A DNA stretch of 64,000 nt from Bacteroidaceae bacterium. GTDB lineage: Bacteria; Bacteroidota; Bacteroidia; Bacteroidales; Bacteroidaceae. The translations under genes and the position numbers were made by a program. This document shows positions 37,056-45,834 of this stretch, piece after piece. The stretch spans positions 208,967 to 272,966 of the forward strand of contig JAFYOS010000027.1 in the NCBI GenBank assembly GCA_017560125.1. The letters are read 5' to 3'. A model generated the notes under the pieces. That model worked only from the letters and a program-made list of their open reading frames with translations. It searched no databases and had not been told where the DNA came from. Within the stretch, counting starts at the first letter, position 1; each line of letters opens with the position of its first letter.

Positions 37056-37583
37056 CTACCAGTTGGCTACCGCTGCATTGAATATCGATTCTACAATCTC
37101 CTTAATCATTTGGGTGACAAGCTCCTCCTGTACCGATTCGAGCGACTGCGATGCTTCGAAATCGCGCACGGCCGAGAATGTACGTTCGAAATCCTCGTCG
37201 TGGTTGGTGTTGTTGGTAAATCGTACGTTTACGGTCATCTTCAACTGCACCATAGACGAGTATCCATCGGATGATATCGATTTGTTGAACTGGTCATATG
37301 CTGTAATCTCGCCGGCCAGGTGCAGGTCGCCGCCGTTCTTCACCTGTACGAGCTTTGTCTGCTGCACAAAGACGTCGTTCAGCGTTTGGTTGAACATCTG
37401 TGCCATGGGACCCCACTGATATGCGGCTCGGTTCTGGAATGATTCCATTGATATGGTCTTCACCTTGGTGTAGTCGATGGATGCACCGGTGAGCTTGTAG
37501 CTTACCTTGCAGCCGCTGATGACGAGAATGGTCAGGAGTATGATTGATAAAATCCCCTTCTTGTATATTTTAGTCGAGTCCAT
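37056..37583 (-). CDS. lptE: LptE family LPS-assembly lipoprotein
   Basis: A 175-residue lipoprotein; the lipobox ends VISGC with Cys25. KVSYKLTGASID and the SMESFQNRA segment, with a FNQTLNDVFVQQTKL helix, are typical of the LptE/RlpB-like family in Bacteroidota. LptE plugs the LptD barrel that delivers LPS to the outer surface. The start overlaps the sigma-54 activator gene by 14 bases and the stop is 3 bases before the TPR gene. LptD is not in the window. Confidence 0.88.
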   Translation of the reverse strand: MDSTKIYKKGILSIILLTILVISGCKVSYKLTGASIDYTKVKTISMESFQNRAAYQWGPMAQMFNQTLNDVFVQQTKLVQVKNGGDLHLAGEITAYDQFNKSISSDGYSSMVQLKMTVNVRFTNNTNHDEDFERTFSAVRDFEASQSLESVQEELVTQMIKEIVESIFNAAVANW

Positions 37584-38811
37584 ATTCTTTTATTTTTCTA
37601 TAGAGTGTGCGTTCCGATATATTCAATTCCTTTGCAGCGTCGCGTCTTTTTCCTCTGTGCCTGTCGAGGGCGCGCAGTATGGCCATGCGCTCCATGTCGT
37701 CGAGCGACAGTGTCTCTTCTATGTACTCCTCGGTTTCCATCACGTTGTGGTGCATGGCGTCGGGCTCTCGGCGTATCGAGGGTATGTGTATGGTGGGCTG
37801 TGACGGCGTTTTTTGTAGTTCTATTTCGTGTGTAGGGGTGTATATTGAAACCTCCTCTTTTCTTACACCGCCACCCGACATCAGTTCATCTACCCGTGCT
37901 CTGAGCTCCGTTATGTCGCGACGCATGTCGAACAGCACGCTGTAGAGAATCTCTCTCTCGCTTTCGAAGGTCTTGCCGCCACTGTGGTTACCCGACAGGC
38001 GTGCGGGCAGGTTGCTTCTGTTATTGTCGGGAAGATATTTTTTTATTGTTTCGCCACCTATTTCGCGCTGCATTTCAAGCAATGAAATCTGCTCGGCTAC
38101 ATTTTTTAGCTGTCTGATGTTGCCCGGCCATGGATATTCGAGTATGGCCTGCCTTGCGCTTTCGCTCAGTTGTATTTTGGGTACCGAGTACTTGGCTGCA
38201 AAATCCATGGCGAATTTCTTGAACAGCATCACCACGTCCTCGCCACGCTTGCGCAACGGGGGCACGTTGATGGGAACGGTGTTCAGACGGTAGTACAAAT
38301 CTTCTCTGAAACGGCCTTCGCTTATGGCCTCGGGGATATTCACGTTGGTGGCGCAAACGATTCTTACATTGGTCTTTTCTACCTTGGACGAACCCACGCG
38401 AAGGAATTCGCCGTTCTCGAGCACGCGCAACAGACGAGCCTGAGTGGATATTGGCAGCTCGCCCACCTCGTCGAGGAAGATGGTGCCGCCATCAGCTTCG
38501 CTGAAATATCCTTTGCGCTCGCTTACGGCGTCGGTGAAGGCTCCCTTTACATGGCCGAAAAGCTCGGAATCGATAGTGCCTTCGGGTATGGCGCCGCAGT
38601 TTACAGCGAAATATTTCCCGTGCTTGCGTACACTGTTCTGGTGTATTATCTGCGGGAAATACTCCTTGCCGACACCGCTCTCTCCTGTGATGAGTACGCT
38701 CAGGTCGGTGTTGGCCACCTGTATGGCTATGTCGATGGCTCTTAACAGTTCGGGGTCGTTTCCTATGATGCCGAACTGCTGCTTGATGCTTTGTATCTTG
38801 GCTGAATCCAT
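37570..38811 (-). CDS. Sigma-54-dependent transcriptional activator without a receiver domain
   Basis: A 413-residue protein that starts almost directly with the AAA+ domain: Walker A GESGVGKE (43-50), the sigma-54 contact loop GAFTDA (90-95), and Walker B GGTIFLDEVGELP (108-120). A linker of about 110 residues leads to a C-terminal Fis-type HTH (RRDAAKELNISERTLYRKI). There is no N-terminal receiver, PAS or GAF domain, so signal input is unclear. The loop is GAFTDA where the classical sequence is GAFTGA. It heads the activator-lptE-TPR-secG run and may act on remote RpoN promoters; none was recognised here. Confidence 0.9.
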   Translation of the reverse strand: MDSAKIQSIKQQFGIIGNDPELLRAIDIAIQVANTDLSVLITGESGVGKEYFPQIIHQNSVRKHGKYFAVNCGAIPEGTIDSELFGHVKGAFTDAVSERKGYFSEADGGTIFLDEVGELPISTQARLLRVLENGEFLRVGSSKVEKTNVRIVCATNVNIPEAISEGRFREDLYYRLNTVPINVPPLRKRGEDVVMLFKKFAMDFAAKYSVPKIQLSESARQAILEYPWPGNIRQLKNVAEQISLLEMQREIGGETIKKYLPDNNRSNLPARLSGNHSGGKTFESEREILYSVLFDMRRDITELRARVDELMSGGGVRKEEVSIYTPTHEIELQKTPSQPTIHIPSIRREPDAMHHNVMETEEYIEETLSLDDMERMAILRALDRHRGKRRDAAKELNISERTLYRKIKEYGLD

Positions 38812-38830
38812 TGCTTTCTCGTTTCTCTGA

Positions 38831-38859
38831 CAAAATTACCTATTTTATTCCAAAAACAA
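38831..38859 (-). promoter_or_regulatory. Promoter of the sigma-54 activator-lptE-TPR-secG run
   Basis: On the minus strand, TTG (38859-38857) is spaced 18 bases from TAATTTTG (38838-38831). Transcription would start about 13 bases upstream of the activator ATG. Confidence 0.6.
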
Positions 38860-38916
38860 GCATTTGTGTCACATTTTTGTGTGTATGGCTACCTATTTCC
38901 GCTTGTTGGGGTGTGG

Positions 38917-40773
38917 TTATAGCGGGAAGAGCAGCGGCAACACGAGCACCATGATAATTCCCATTATAATCTGCAACGGCAATCCCACCTTTATATAGTC
39001 CATGAAAGTGTATTGTCCCGCAGGCATTACAAGGGCGTTGGGCGGTGTCGAGAAGGGCGATGCGAAGCACATGCTTGCTCCCAATGTTACGGCGAACAAG
39101 AATGGGGTGGGGTTTACTCCCACCTGCATGGCGCTGTGCAATGCGATGGGGGCAAAAAGCACCGCGGTGGCTGTGTTGCTTATGAACATGGTCATGAGCG
39201 ATGTGGCGAAATATATTCCGGCCAGCAGTATGTGTGGTCCAAATCCTCCAAGGTTGTTTACCAAGGTGTTGGAGATGAATTCCGATGCTCCGGTTTTCTC
39301 GAGCGCCATCGACATGGGCATCATGGCTGCAATGAGCACAATCGATTCCCAGTTGATGGTCTTGTATGCCGCCTCGACGTTGCGGAAACAGCCTGTGAGT
39401 ACCATCAATACGGCTGCAATCATCACTGCGGTTACGGGGGCTACGGGTATGAAATCGAATACCATCATGGCAACCATCAGCGCCATGATGGCTGCTGCTA
39501 TGGGCGCTTTGTAGTCGAGCGTCACCTTGGCTGCCTCTTCCAAGGGGCGGCCTATTACCACCCACTCGGTGTCCTCGTTGCCGAGTCGTGCGATATTCTC
39601 CCATGAGCCCTGCACAAGCAATACGTCGCCGGCGTGTATGCGCTCGTCGGCGAAATCCTTCAGTATGTAATTGGTCTTTCGTCTGATACCCAATACGTTT
39701 AGGTTGAACTGCGCGCGGAATTCCGATTCGCGTATGGTGCTGTTGATGAGCTTCGACGATTGCATTACCACCACCTCGGCTATACCTATGTCGTAGAAAT
39801 CGAGCCCCTGCTTCTTGCCACTGATTTTCTCCTCTTTGCTTACAAATTCCAACTGGCTGTCGTTGGCGAAAATCTTCGCATTTTCAGCCTCTCCGGTGAT
39901 GTAGAGAATGTCGCCCGCTTCGATGGTTGTGGTGGGGCCGGCCATCTGCTGTGTAACGCTTTTTAAGAATCTGTGCTGTGTGGTTTCGCGGTTACGTATT
40001 TCGAAAATGTTCAAACCGTATTTGCTGCGCAGGTTGAGCTGGGCAATGCTTTTTCCGATGATGCTCGATTTCTCTCCCACTCTGAGCAGCGACAGGTTGT
40101 TCGAAACGCCATACTCCTTTACAAGCTCTTTTAGCGTTTTGCGCTCGTGCTTGTTCTTGTTTTTGGAGTCGTTCGATTTCGAAAGGTATATTTTGCTCAA
40201 GGGGATGAGTACCGCCATTCCCACCAGTACGCAGATGATACCCACGGGCAGGAACGAGAAGAACGACAACCCCTGGTAGCCGGCGTTTACAAGCGCGTCG
40301 TGTATGATGAGGTTGGGCGGTGTACCGATAAGTGTCATCATGCCACCCATGCTGCTGGCGAATGCGAGCGGCATGAGGAAACGGCTGGGCGAGATGTCGG
40401 CGCTCATGGCCATACTCACGACGATGGGTAGCAGCAGCGCCACGGTTCCGGTGTTGCTCACAAAACCGCCGATGGCCGAGGTTACAATCATTACAAGAAT
40501 GAACAGACGCATTTCGCTCTTTCCGGCCAGTTTCAGTATCTTGGAGCTTATCATCTTGGCCAGTCCCGTCTGGAAAATGGCGCCACCCACGACGAATAGT
40601 CCAATCATCATGATTACCACCGAATTAGAGAATCCCGAAAGGGCTTCCGTGGGTGTAAGTATGCCGCTCAGCAGCAGGGCTATCAAGGCACATAATGCAA
40701 CTACATCGGAACGTACTTTGCCGTTAACGAAAAAAACGATTGATAGAAGTAGAATGATTCCTGTTGTTATCAC
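38917..40773 (-). CDS. SLC13/DASS-type anion permease with two TrkA-C (RCK_C) domains
   Basis: A 618-residue membrane protein. The N-terminal and C-terminal halves each carry several TM helices, with the repeated transport motif seen as SNTGTVALLLPIV near residue 105 and ISNTATAVLFAPIA near 530. Between them (about 205-400) are two cytoplasmic TrkA-C regulatory domains (LRVGEKSSIIGKS, IRESEFRAQFNLNVLGIRR). The class includes sulfate, dicarboxylate and related Na+-coupled carriers. No residue lets me pick the substrate. It is a single gene with its own promoter and a leader hairpin. Confidence 0.88.
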   Translation of the reverse strand: MITTGIILLLSIVFFVNGKVRSDVVALCALIALLLSGILTPTEALSGFSNSVVIMMIGLFVVGGAIFQTGLAKMISSKILKLAGKSEMRLFILVMIVTSAIGGFVSNTGTVALLLPIVVSMAMSADISPSRFLMPLAFASSMGGMMTLIGTPPNLIIHDALVNAGYQGLSFFSFLPVGIICVLVGMAVLIPLSKIYLSKSNDSKNKNKHERKTLKELVKEYGVSNNLSLLRVGEKSSIIGKSIAQLNLRSKYGLNIFEIRNRETTQHRFLKSVTQQMAGPTTTIEAGDILYITGEAENAKIFANDSQLEFVSKEEKISGKKQGLDFYDIGIAEVVVMQSSKLINSTIRESEFRAQFNLNVLGIRRKTNYILKDFADERIHAGDVLLVQGSWENIARLGNEDTEWVVIGRPLEEAAKVTLDYKAPIAAAIMALMVAMMVFDFIPVAPVTAVMIAAVLMVLTGCFRNVEAAYKTINWESIVLIAAMMPMSMALEKTGASEFISNTLVNNLGGFGPHILLAGIYFATSLMTMFISNTATAVLFAPIALHSAMQVGVNPTPFLFAVTLGASMCFASPFSTPPNALVMPAGQYTFMDYIKVGLPLQIIMGIIMVLVLPLLFPL

Positions 40774-40889
40774 AATAGCAGTTATTTATAGGGTTCAATA
40801 ATTAGGAGCTGCGTCGGTGCAACTCCTGTAAAATACTCTTTCGGACATCGGTTTGGGAAGCCTTAGGATTTTTTTATGAAAATTGACTG

Positions 40890-40920
40890 CAAATTTACTT
40901 AAAAAACGACGAAGTGACAA
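40890..40920 (-). promoter_or_regulatory. Promoter of the SLC13-type transporter gene
   Basis: On the minus strand, TTG (40920-40918) is separated by 20 bases from TAAATTTG (40897-40890). The leader is about 110 bases long and includes the stem-loop at 40804-40827. Confidence 0.6.
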
Positions 40921-41048
40921 TAGCTCCAAGCTTAATAATTGCAAAATTTTAATCCCCCTTTTCTCTTGCATTCAAAATATTAACGCCCGTTTGCGGTTGT
41001 ACGGTTTATTTCTGTGTGCTTTGGTGTGGTAGTTTCATTTTTTCTGAT

Positions 41049-41056
41049 TATCTTTG
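41049..41056 (+). promoter_or_regulatory. -7 box for purL
   Basis: A perfect TATCTTTG. Transcription would begin near 41063, giving a leader of about 158 bases that is GC-richer than its surroundings and starts with a small CGTG...CACG hairpin. Confidence 0.65.
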
Positions 41057-41220
41057 CGTGGCTTTCACGCGATGTGTGTGCGTGCGCGACATCCGTGGGG
41101 CTCATGTAAGAAAATATGTAAAACAAAATACGGGATTGGCCGGGCTTGGTCGGGTAGTGTGGCGGTTGGTGTCATGCGACAGATTGGCTTCGGGCGGTTC
41201 CAAAGATAAACATTTCGAAA

Positions 41221-44200
41221 ATGGTTTACTTTTTTACCACTTCCAACAGTGGCATCATTGCAACAGCCACTGAAAAACCTTTGAACAACGAGGATATTGA
41301 AAAATTGTGCTGGCTTTATAGCGGTGCAACCCCGGTCGATGCACAGAGCGTCGAGGGTTGTTTCGTTGGCCCGCGTCGTGAAATGATTACTCCCTGGAGT
41401 ACCAATGCTGTCGAGATTACTCAGAATATGGGTATCGAGGGCGTGCTTCGCATCGAGGAGTACTTTGCGGTTGCCGACGAGAACGCCGAGTATGACCCCA
41501 TGCTCCAGCGTCTTTACAAAGGCCTCGACCAAGATGTCTTCACAGTTGATATCACTCCCAAGCCCATTGAGTTCATCGAGGATCTTGATAGCTACAACGA
41601 GCAGGAAGGTCTTGCGCTCTCGAGCGAGGAGATTGAGTACCTCCACAAGGTAGAGGGCGAGCTCGGACGTAAGCTCACCGATTCCGAGGTGTTCGGTTTC
41701 GCGCAGATTAACTCGGAGCACTGCCGTCACAAGATTTTCGGCGGTACATTCATCATCGATGGCGAGGAGATGCCTTCGTCGCTCTTCCAGATGATCAAGC
41801 GCACAACACAGGAGAATCCCAATAAGATTATTTCGGCCTACAAGGACAACGTGGCATTCGCACAGGGTCCCGTTGTAGAGCAGTTCGCTCCCGCCGACCA
41901 CTCAATTTCGGACTATTTTGTAATAAAGGATATCGAAACAGTTATATCGCTTAAAGCCGAGACACACAACTTCCCCACAACCGTAGAGCCCTTCAACGGT
42001 GCATCGACAGGTACCGGTGGCGAGATTCGCGACCGTATGGGTGGTGGTAAGGGTTCATGGCCCATTGCCGGTACAGCTGTTTATATGACATCGTACCCCC
42101 GTACATACGACGACCGCAAGTGGGAGGATATGCTACCCGTTCGCAAGTGGCTCTATCAGACCCCTGAGCAGATACTTATCAAGGCATCTAACGGTGCTTC
42201 GGATTTCGGTAACAAATTTGGTCAGCCCCTTATCTGCGGTTCGGTGCTTACATTCGAGCACAAAGAGAACGAAGAGACCTATGGCTACGACAAGGTAATC
42301 ATGCTTGCCGGTGGCGTGGGTTACGGTACACGTCGCGACTGCCTCAAGGGTGCTCCCGAGAAGGGCAACAAGGTCATTGTGATGGGTGGTGACAACTACC
42401 GCATCGGTCTTGGTGGCGGTTCGGTGTCGTCGGTTGATACAGGACGCTACTCATCGGGTATCGAGCTCAACGCCGTACAGCGTGCCAACGCCGAGATGCA
42501 GAAGCGTGCCTACAACGTGGTACGTGCGCTTTGCGAGGACGACAACAACCCCGTTGTTTCAATCCACGACCACGGTTCGGCCGGTCATGTAAACTGTCTT
42601 TCGGAGCTTGTAGAGGAGTGCGGTGGTCTTATCGATATGAGCAAGCTTCCCGTGGGCGACAAGACTCTTTCGGCCAAGGAAATCATCGCCAATGAGTCGC
42701 AGGAGCGTATGGGCCTTCTCATTAAAGAGAATGCAATCGAATATGTAAGAAAGGTTGCCGAGCGCGAGCGTGCTCCCATGTACGTTGTCGGCGAGACAAC
42801 AGGCGATGCTCGTTTTGCATTCGAGCAGGCCGATGGCAAACGTCCTTTCGATCTCTCTGTCAGCCAGATGTTCGGCTCCTCGCCCAAGACATATATGGTC
42901 GATAGCACCAAAGAACGCCACTACAAGGACGTTGAATACAACGCCGAGGATATTAACGACTATCTTATAAATGTACTCCGCCTCGAGGCTGTTGCATGTA
43001 AGGATTGGTTGACCAACAAGGTTGACCGTTCGGTAACAGGTCGCATTGCACGCCAGCAGTGCCAGGGCGAGATACAGCTCCCCTTGAGCGACTGCGGTGT
43101 GGTAACCCTCGACTTCAGAGGCAAGAAGGGTATTGCTACATCTATCGGTCACGCACCTCAGGCCGGTCTTGCCGACCCCGCAAAGGGTTCAGTGCTCGCA
43201 GTAGCCGAGGCGCTCACAAATATCGTGCTTGCTCCGCTTGCCGATGGCCTTGAATCGATTTCGCTCAGTGCAAACTGGATGTGGCCCTGCCGTTCACAGG
43301 AGGGCGAGGATGCTCGTCTTTACAAGGGCGTAAAGGGCCTTTCGGATTTCTGCTGCGACCTCCATATCAACGTGCCCACAGGTAAGGACTCGCTTTCGAT
43401 GACACAGAAATATCCCGACGGTACAAAGGTAATCAGCCCGGGAACAGTTATCGTTTCGGCCGGTGGCGAGGTTTCAGATATACGCAAGGTCGTTTCGCCC
43501 GTGATGGTAAACAACGCCAAGAGCTCGTTCTACCATGTAGATTTCAGCTTCGATGCATTGCGCCTTGGTGGTTCGGCATTTGCACAGACTATGAACTGTG
43601 TGGGTGACGATGTTCCCACGGTTAAGAACCCCGAATATTTTGCAGCAGCGTTCAACGCAGTGCAGATGCTCGTTAACGAAGGCATCATACTTGCCGGTCA
43701 CGATATTTCGGCCGGTGGTCTCATCACCACACTCCTCGAAATGTGCTTCGCAAATGTAGAGGGTGGTATGGAGATCGATTTCAACGGCATTGCCGAGACC
43801 GATATCGTTAAGCTCCTCTTTGCCGAGAACCCCGGTCTTGTAATTCAGGTCGCCGATGCCGACAAGGCCAAGATGGAGGCTGTGTTCGAGGAGGCAGGTG
43901 TATGCTTCATGAAGATCGGTACTCCTTCGAAGAAACGCCAGATTGCAGTTGCACACAACAAGCGTACACGCCTGTTCGATATAGATTACATGCGCGATGT
44001 ATGGTTTGACAGCTCATACCTTATGGATCGCAAGCAGAGCTTCCACGGCTGTGCCGACGAGCGCTTGCAGAACTACAAAAACCAGCCCTTGCGCTATCGC
44101 TTCCCCGCGGAATTCACAGGTATGCTTGCCAAGTACGGCATTGACGCCGACCGTCGCGAGAAATCGGGTGTACGTGCGGCTATCATCCGCGAGAAGGGTA

Positions 44201-44922
44201 CAAACGGCGAGCGCGAAATGGCTTACGCAATGTATCTCGCAGGCTTCGATGTGAAGGATGTAACCATGACCGACCTTATCAGCGGTCGCGAGACACTCGA
44301 GGAGGTTAATTTCATTGTCTTCTGCGGTGGATTCTCCAATTCCGACGTTCTTGGCTCGGCTAAGGGATGGGCCGGTGGCTTCCTCTACAACCCCAAGGCG
44401 AAGGCTGCTCTCGACAAGTTCTATGCACGCGAGGATACCCTTTCGCTCGGTATATGTAATGGTTGCCAGCTGATGATGGAGCTCAACCTCATCAACCCCG
44501 AATTCGAGAAGAGAGGCTACATGCGTCACAATAATTCGCACAAGTTCGAATCTACATACGTGGGTGTGAACATTCCTCAGAACAACTCGGTGTTGTTCGG
44601 TTCGCTCTCGAACAGCCGTCTCGGCGTTTGGGTGGCTCACGGAGAGGGACGTTTCGAGCTCCCCTACGAGCAGGATAAGTACAACGTGGTAGCTAAGTAC
44701 TCTTACGAGGGCTATCCCGGTAACCCCAACGGTTCGGACTACAATGTAGCTGCTCTTGCAAGCGCCAATGGCCGTCACGTGGCAATGATGCCTCACCCCG
44801 AGCGTGCAATCTTCCCCTGGCAGTGTGCCAACTATCCCGCCGATCGCTTGAGCGAGGATGTTACACCCTGGATTGAGATTTTCCGCAACGCCTACACATG
44901 GGTGGCTGACAAGGTTAAGTAA
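41221..44922 (+). CDS. purL: Phosphoribosylformylglycinamidine synthase PurL (large type)
   Basis: A 1233-residue single-chain FGAM synthase, the fourth step of purine synthesis. It has an N-terminal linker domain, two AIRS-like ATP-binding halves (for example SLKAETHNFPTTVEPF and GAATGTGGEIRD-like segment near residues 240-275), and a C-terminal glutaminase domain. The glutaminase nucleophile is Cys1082 in GICNGCQL; PHPERAIFPW holds the catalytic His/Glu. Length matches the gamma-proteobacterial/Bacteroidota large type rather than the split PurLQS type. Codon use is noticeably optimised compared with its neighbours, as expected for a well-expressed gene. Confidence 0.97.
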   Translation: MVYFFTTSNSGIIATATEKPLNNEDIEKLCWLYSGATPVDAQSVEGCFVGPRREMITPWSTNAVEITQNMGIEGVLRIEEYFAVADENAEYDPMLQRLYKGLDQDVFTVDITPKPIEFIEDLDSYNEQEGLALSSEEIEYLHKVEGELGRKLTDSEVFGFAQINSEHCRHKIFGGTFIIDGEEMPSSLFQMIKRTTQENPNKIISAYKDNVAFAQGPVVEQFAPADHSISDYFVIKDIETVISLKAETHNFPTTVEPFNGASTGTGGEIRDRMGGGKGSWPIAGTAVYMTSYPRTYDDRKWEDMLPVRKWLYQTPEQILIKASNGASDFGNKFGQPLICGSVLTFEHKENEETYGYDKVIMLAGGVGYGTRRDCLKGAPEKGNKVIVMGGDNYRIGLGGGSVSSVDTGRYSSGIELNAVQRANAEMQKRAYNVVRALCEDDNNPVVSIHDHGSAGHVNCLSELVEECGGLIDMSKLPVGDKTLSAKEIIANESQERMGLLIKENAIEYVRKVAERERAPMYVVGETTGDARFAFEQADGKRPFDLSVSQMFGSSPKTYMVDSTKERHYKDVEYNAEDINDYLINVLRLEAVACKDWLTNKVDRSVTGRIARQQCQGEIQLPLSDCGVVTLDFRGKKGIATSIGHAPQAGLADPAKGSVLAVAEALTNIVLAPLADGLESISLSANWMWPCRSQEGEDARLYKGVKGLSDFCCDLHINVPTGKDSLSMTQKYPDGTKVISPGTVIVSAGGEVSDIRKVVSPVMVNNAKSSFYHVDFSFDALRLGGSAFAQTMNCVGDDVPTVKNPEYFAAAFNAVQMLVNEGIILAGHDISAGGLITTLLEMCFANVEGGMEIDFNGIAETDIVKLLFAENPGLVIQVADADKAKMEAVFEEAGVCFMKIGTPSKKRQIAVAHNKRTRLFDIDYMRDVWFDSSYLMDRKQSFHGCADERLQNYKNQPLRYRFPAEFTGMLAKYGIDADRREKSGVRAAIIREKGTNGEREMAYAMYLAGFDVKDVTMTDLISGRETLEEVNFIVFCGGFSNSDVLGSAKGWAGGFLYNPKAKAALDKFYAREDTLSLGICNGCQLMMELNLINPEFEKRGYMRHNNSHKFESTYVGVNIPQNNSVLFGSLSNSRLGVWVAHGEGRFELPYEQDKYNVVAKYSYEGYPGNPNGSDYNVAALASANGRHVAMMPHPERAIFPWQCANYPADRLSEDVTPWIEIFRNAYTWVADKVK

Positions 44923-44935
44923 TACCTTCCCCATA

Positions 44936-44980
44936 TAGAAATATTCCCCGGTTGCTGTTGCAATCGGGGAATATTTATTT
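44936..44980 (+). terminator. Terminator after purL
   Basis: A 17-bp stem (AAATATTCCCCGGTTGC with its complement, one G-T pair) with a 3-4 base loop, followed by a T-rich stretch. Confidence 0.85.
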
Positions 44981-45036
44981 TAGCGAAGCTTCGCGCTATA
45001 TATTATATATAGGAATAGCCGTGGCCGAATACCTTA

Positions 45037-45663
45037 TTATATGTCGTTGCCGAGTATGCTCTCGAGCTCGTCGCGCCAGTCCTCGCCGTTTATAGCTTTC
45101 AGGGTTCTTATGCCCAATGCCTTGGCGGCCTCGATGTTCTTTTCGCCGTCATCTACAAAGAGTGTCTCTTCGGGTATCATGTTGCCATCGGCCATCATTT
45201 TCCTGTATATCTCGGCGCCGGGCTTTGAGCATTTCATCAGATAGCTCAGATATAGTTCGTCGAAGTAGTCGTCGAGCGATTTGCCTTCTTTCGTGAATTT
45301 CTCGGAACGTGCCCATCCCTGCAGGAACGGGTTGGTGTTGCTCAATACGCACAGGCGATATTTGCCGCGGTATTTTTGCAGGTACTCCATGAATTCGGTC
45401 TGCACATCGATGATAAATCCCATCCACGCATGCAGCGCCTCGTCGTAGCTTATCGTGCGACCGCATAACAGTCCCAGCTCCTTGGTGAATGTGTCGGCAT
45501 CGATGTCGCCATTCTCCAACTGGAAAAATATTCCGGTCTGTTTGTAGGAATTCAAGTAGTTCTCTGCTCCACTCAATCCAAGCTCGGCAAATCGCGCAAT
45601 GGCCTTGCCGGTATCTATCGAGGTGAGCACCCCTCCAAAATCAAATACTAAATTTTTTATCAT
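45037..45663 (-). CDS. HAD-superfamily (subfamily IA) hydrolase
   Basis: A 208-residue HAD phosphatase from the ATG at 45663; the open frame continues to 45714, but a promoter box (45689-45696) lies within the extension. Motif I is VFDFGGVLTS (the second Asp of the usual DxD is replaced by Gly, normal for this subgroup). Motif II is VLSNTNP and motifs III/IV are KCSKPGAEIY and LFVDDGEKNIEAA. It resembles small-molecule phosphatases such as glucose-1-phosphate or FMN phosphatases; the substrate is open. Confidence 0.88.
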   Translation of the reverse strand: MIKNLVFDFGGVLTSIDTGKAIARFAELGLSGAENYLNSYKQTGIFFQLENGDIDADTFTKELGLLCGRTISYDEALHAWMGFIIDVQTEFMEYLQKYRGKYRLCVLSNTNPFLQGWARSEKFTKEGKSLDDYFDELYLSYLMKCSKPGAEIYRKMMADGNMIPEETLFVDDGEKNIEAAKALGIRTLKAINGEDWRDELESILGNDI

Positions 45664-45688
45664 AAAACATATTTTATTTCCACCTTCG

Positions 45689-45696
45689 CAAAGGTA
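45689..45696 (-). promoter_or_regulatory. -7 box for the HAD hydrolase gene
   Basis: TACCTTTG on the minus strand, with predicted start near 45683 and a 20-base leader. It supports the ATG at 45663 as the start. Confidence 0.6.
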
Positions 45697-45801
45697 CTTA
45701 TTTTGTGGTAACAACGGTGGTAAAAACCGTGTTTGTTACCCTAAAATGTGTCATTGTGCAATAAAAGCCACTTATGTATTGAAAATGATACGTAAAAAAG
45801 C

Positions 45802-45828
45802 TACATTTGTAGGATATAATTATTTTTG
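45802..45828 (+). promoter_or_regulatory. Two -7 boxes before the 5'-nucleotidase gene
   Basis: TACATTTG (45802-45809) would give a leader of about 19 bases. TATTTTTG (45821-45828) would start transcription at or next to the ATG at 45835. Confidence 0.5.
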
Positions 45829-45834
45829 TGAATT

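Larger units (their letters stand above)
40774..41220. other. Divergent intergenic region, SLC13-type gene / purL
   Basis: About 450 bases. The left part is the leader of the SLC13-type gene and includes a 9-bp stem-loop (40804-40827; arms AGGAGTTGC/GCAGCTCCT with one G-U pair) about 30 bases from its start. The middle is AT-rich and holds its promoter. The right part (41057-41220) is the long GC-rich purL leader. A minus-strand TATCTTTG at 41201-41208 is also present, inside that leader. Confidence 0.55.
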
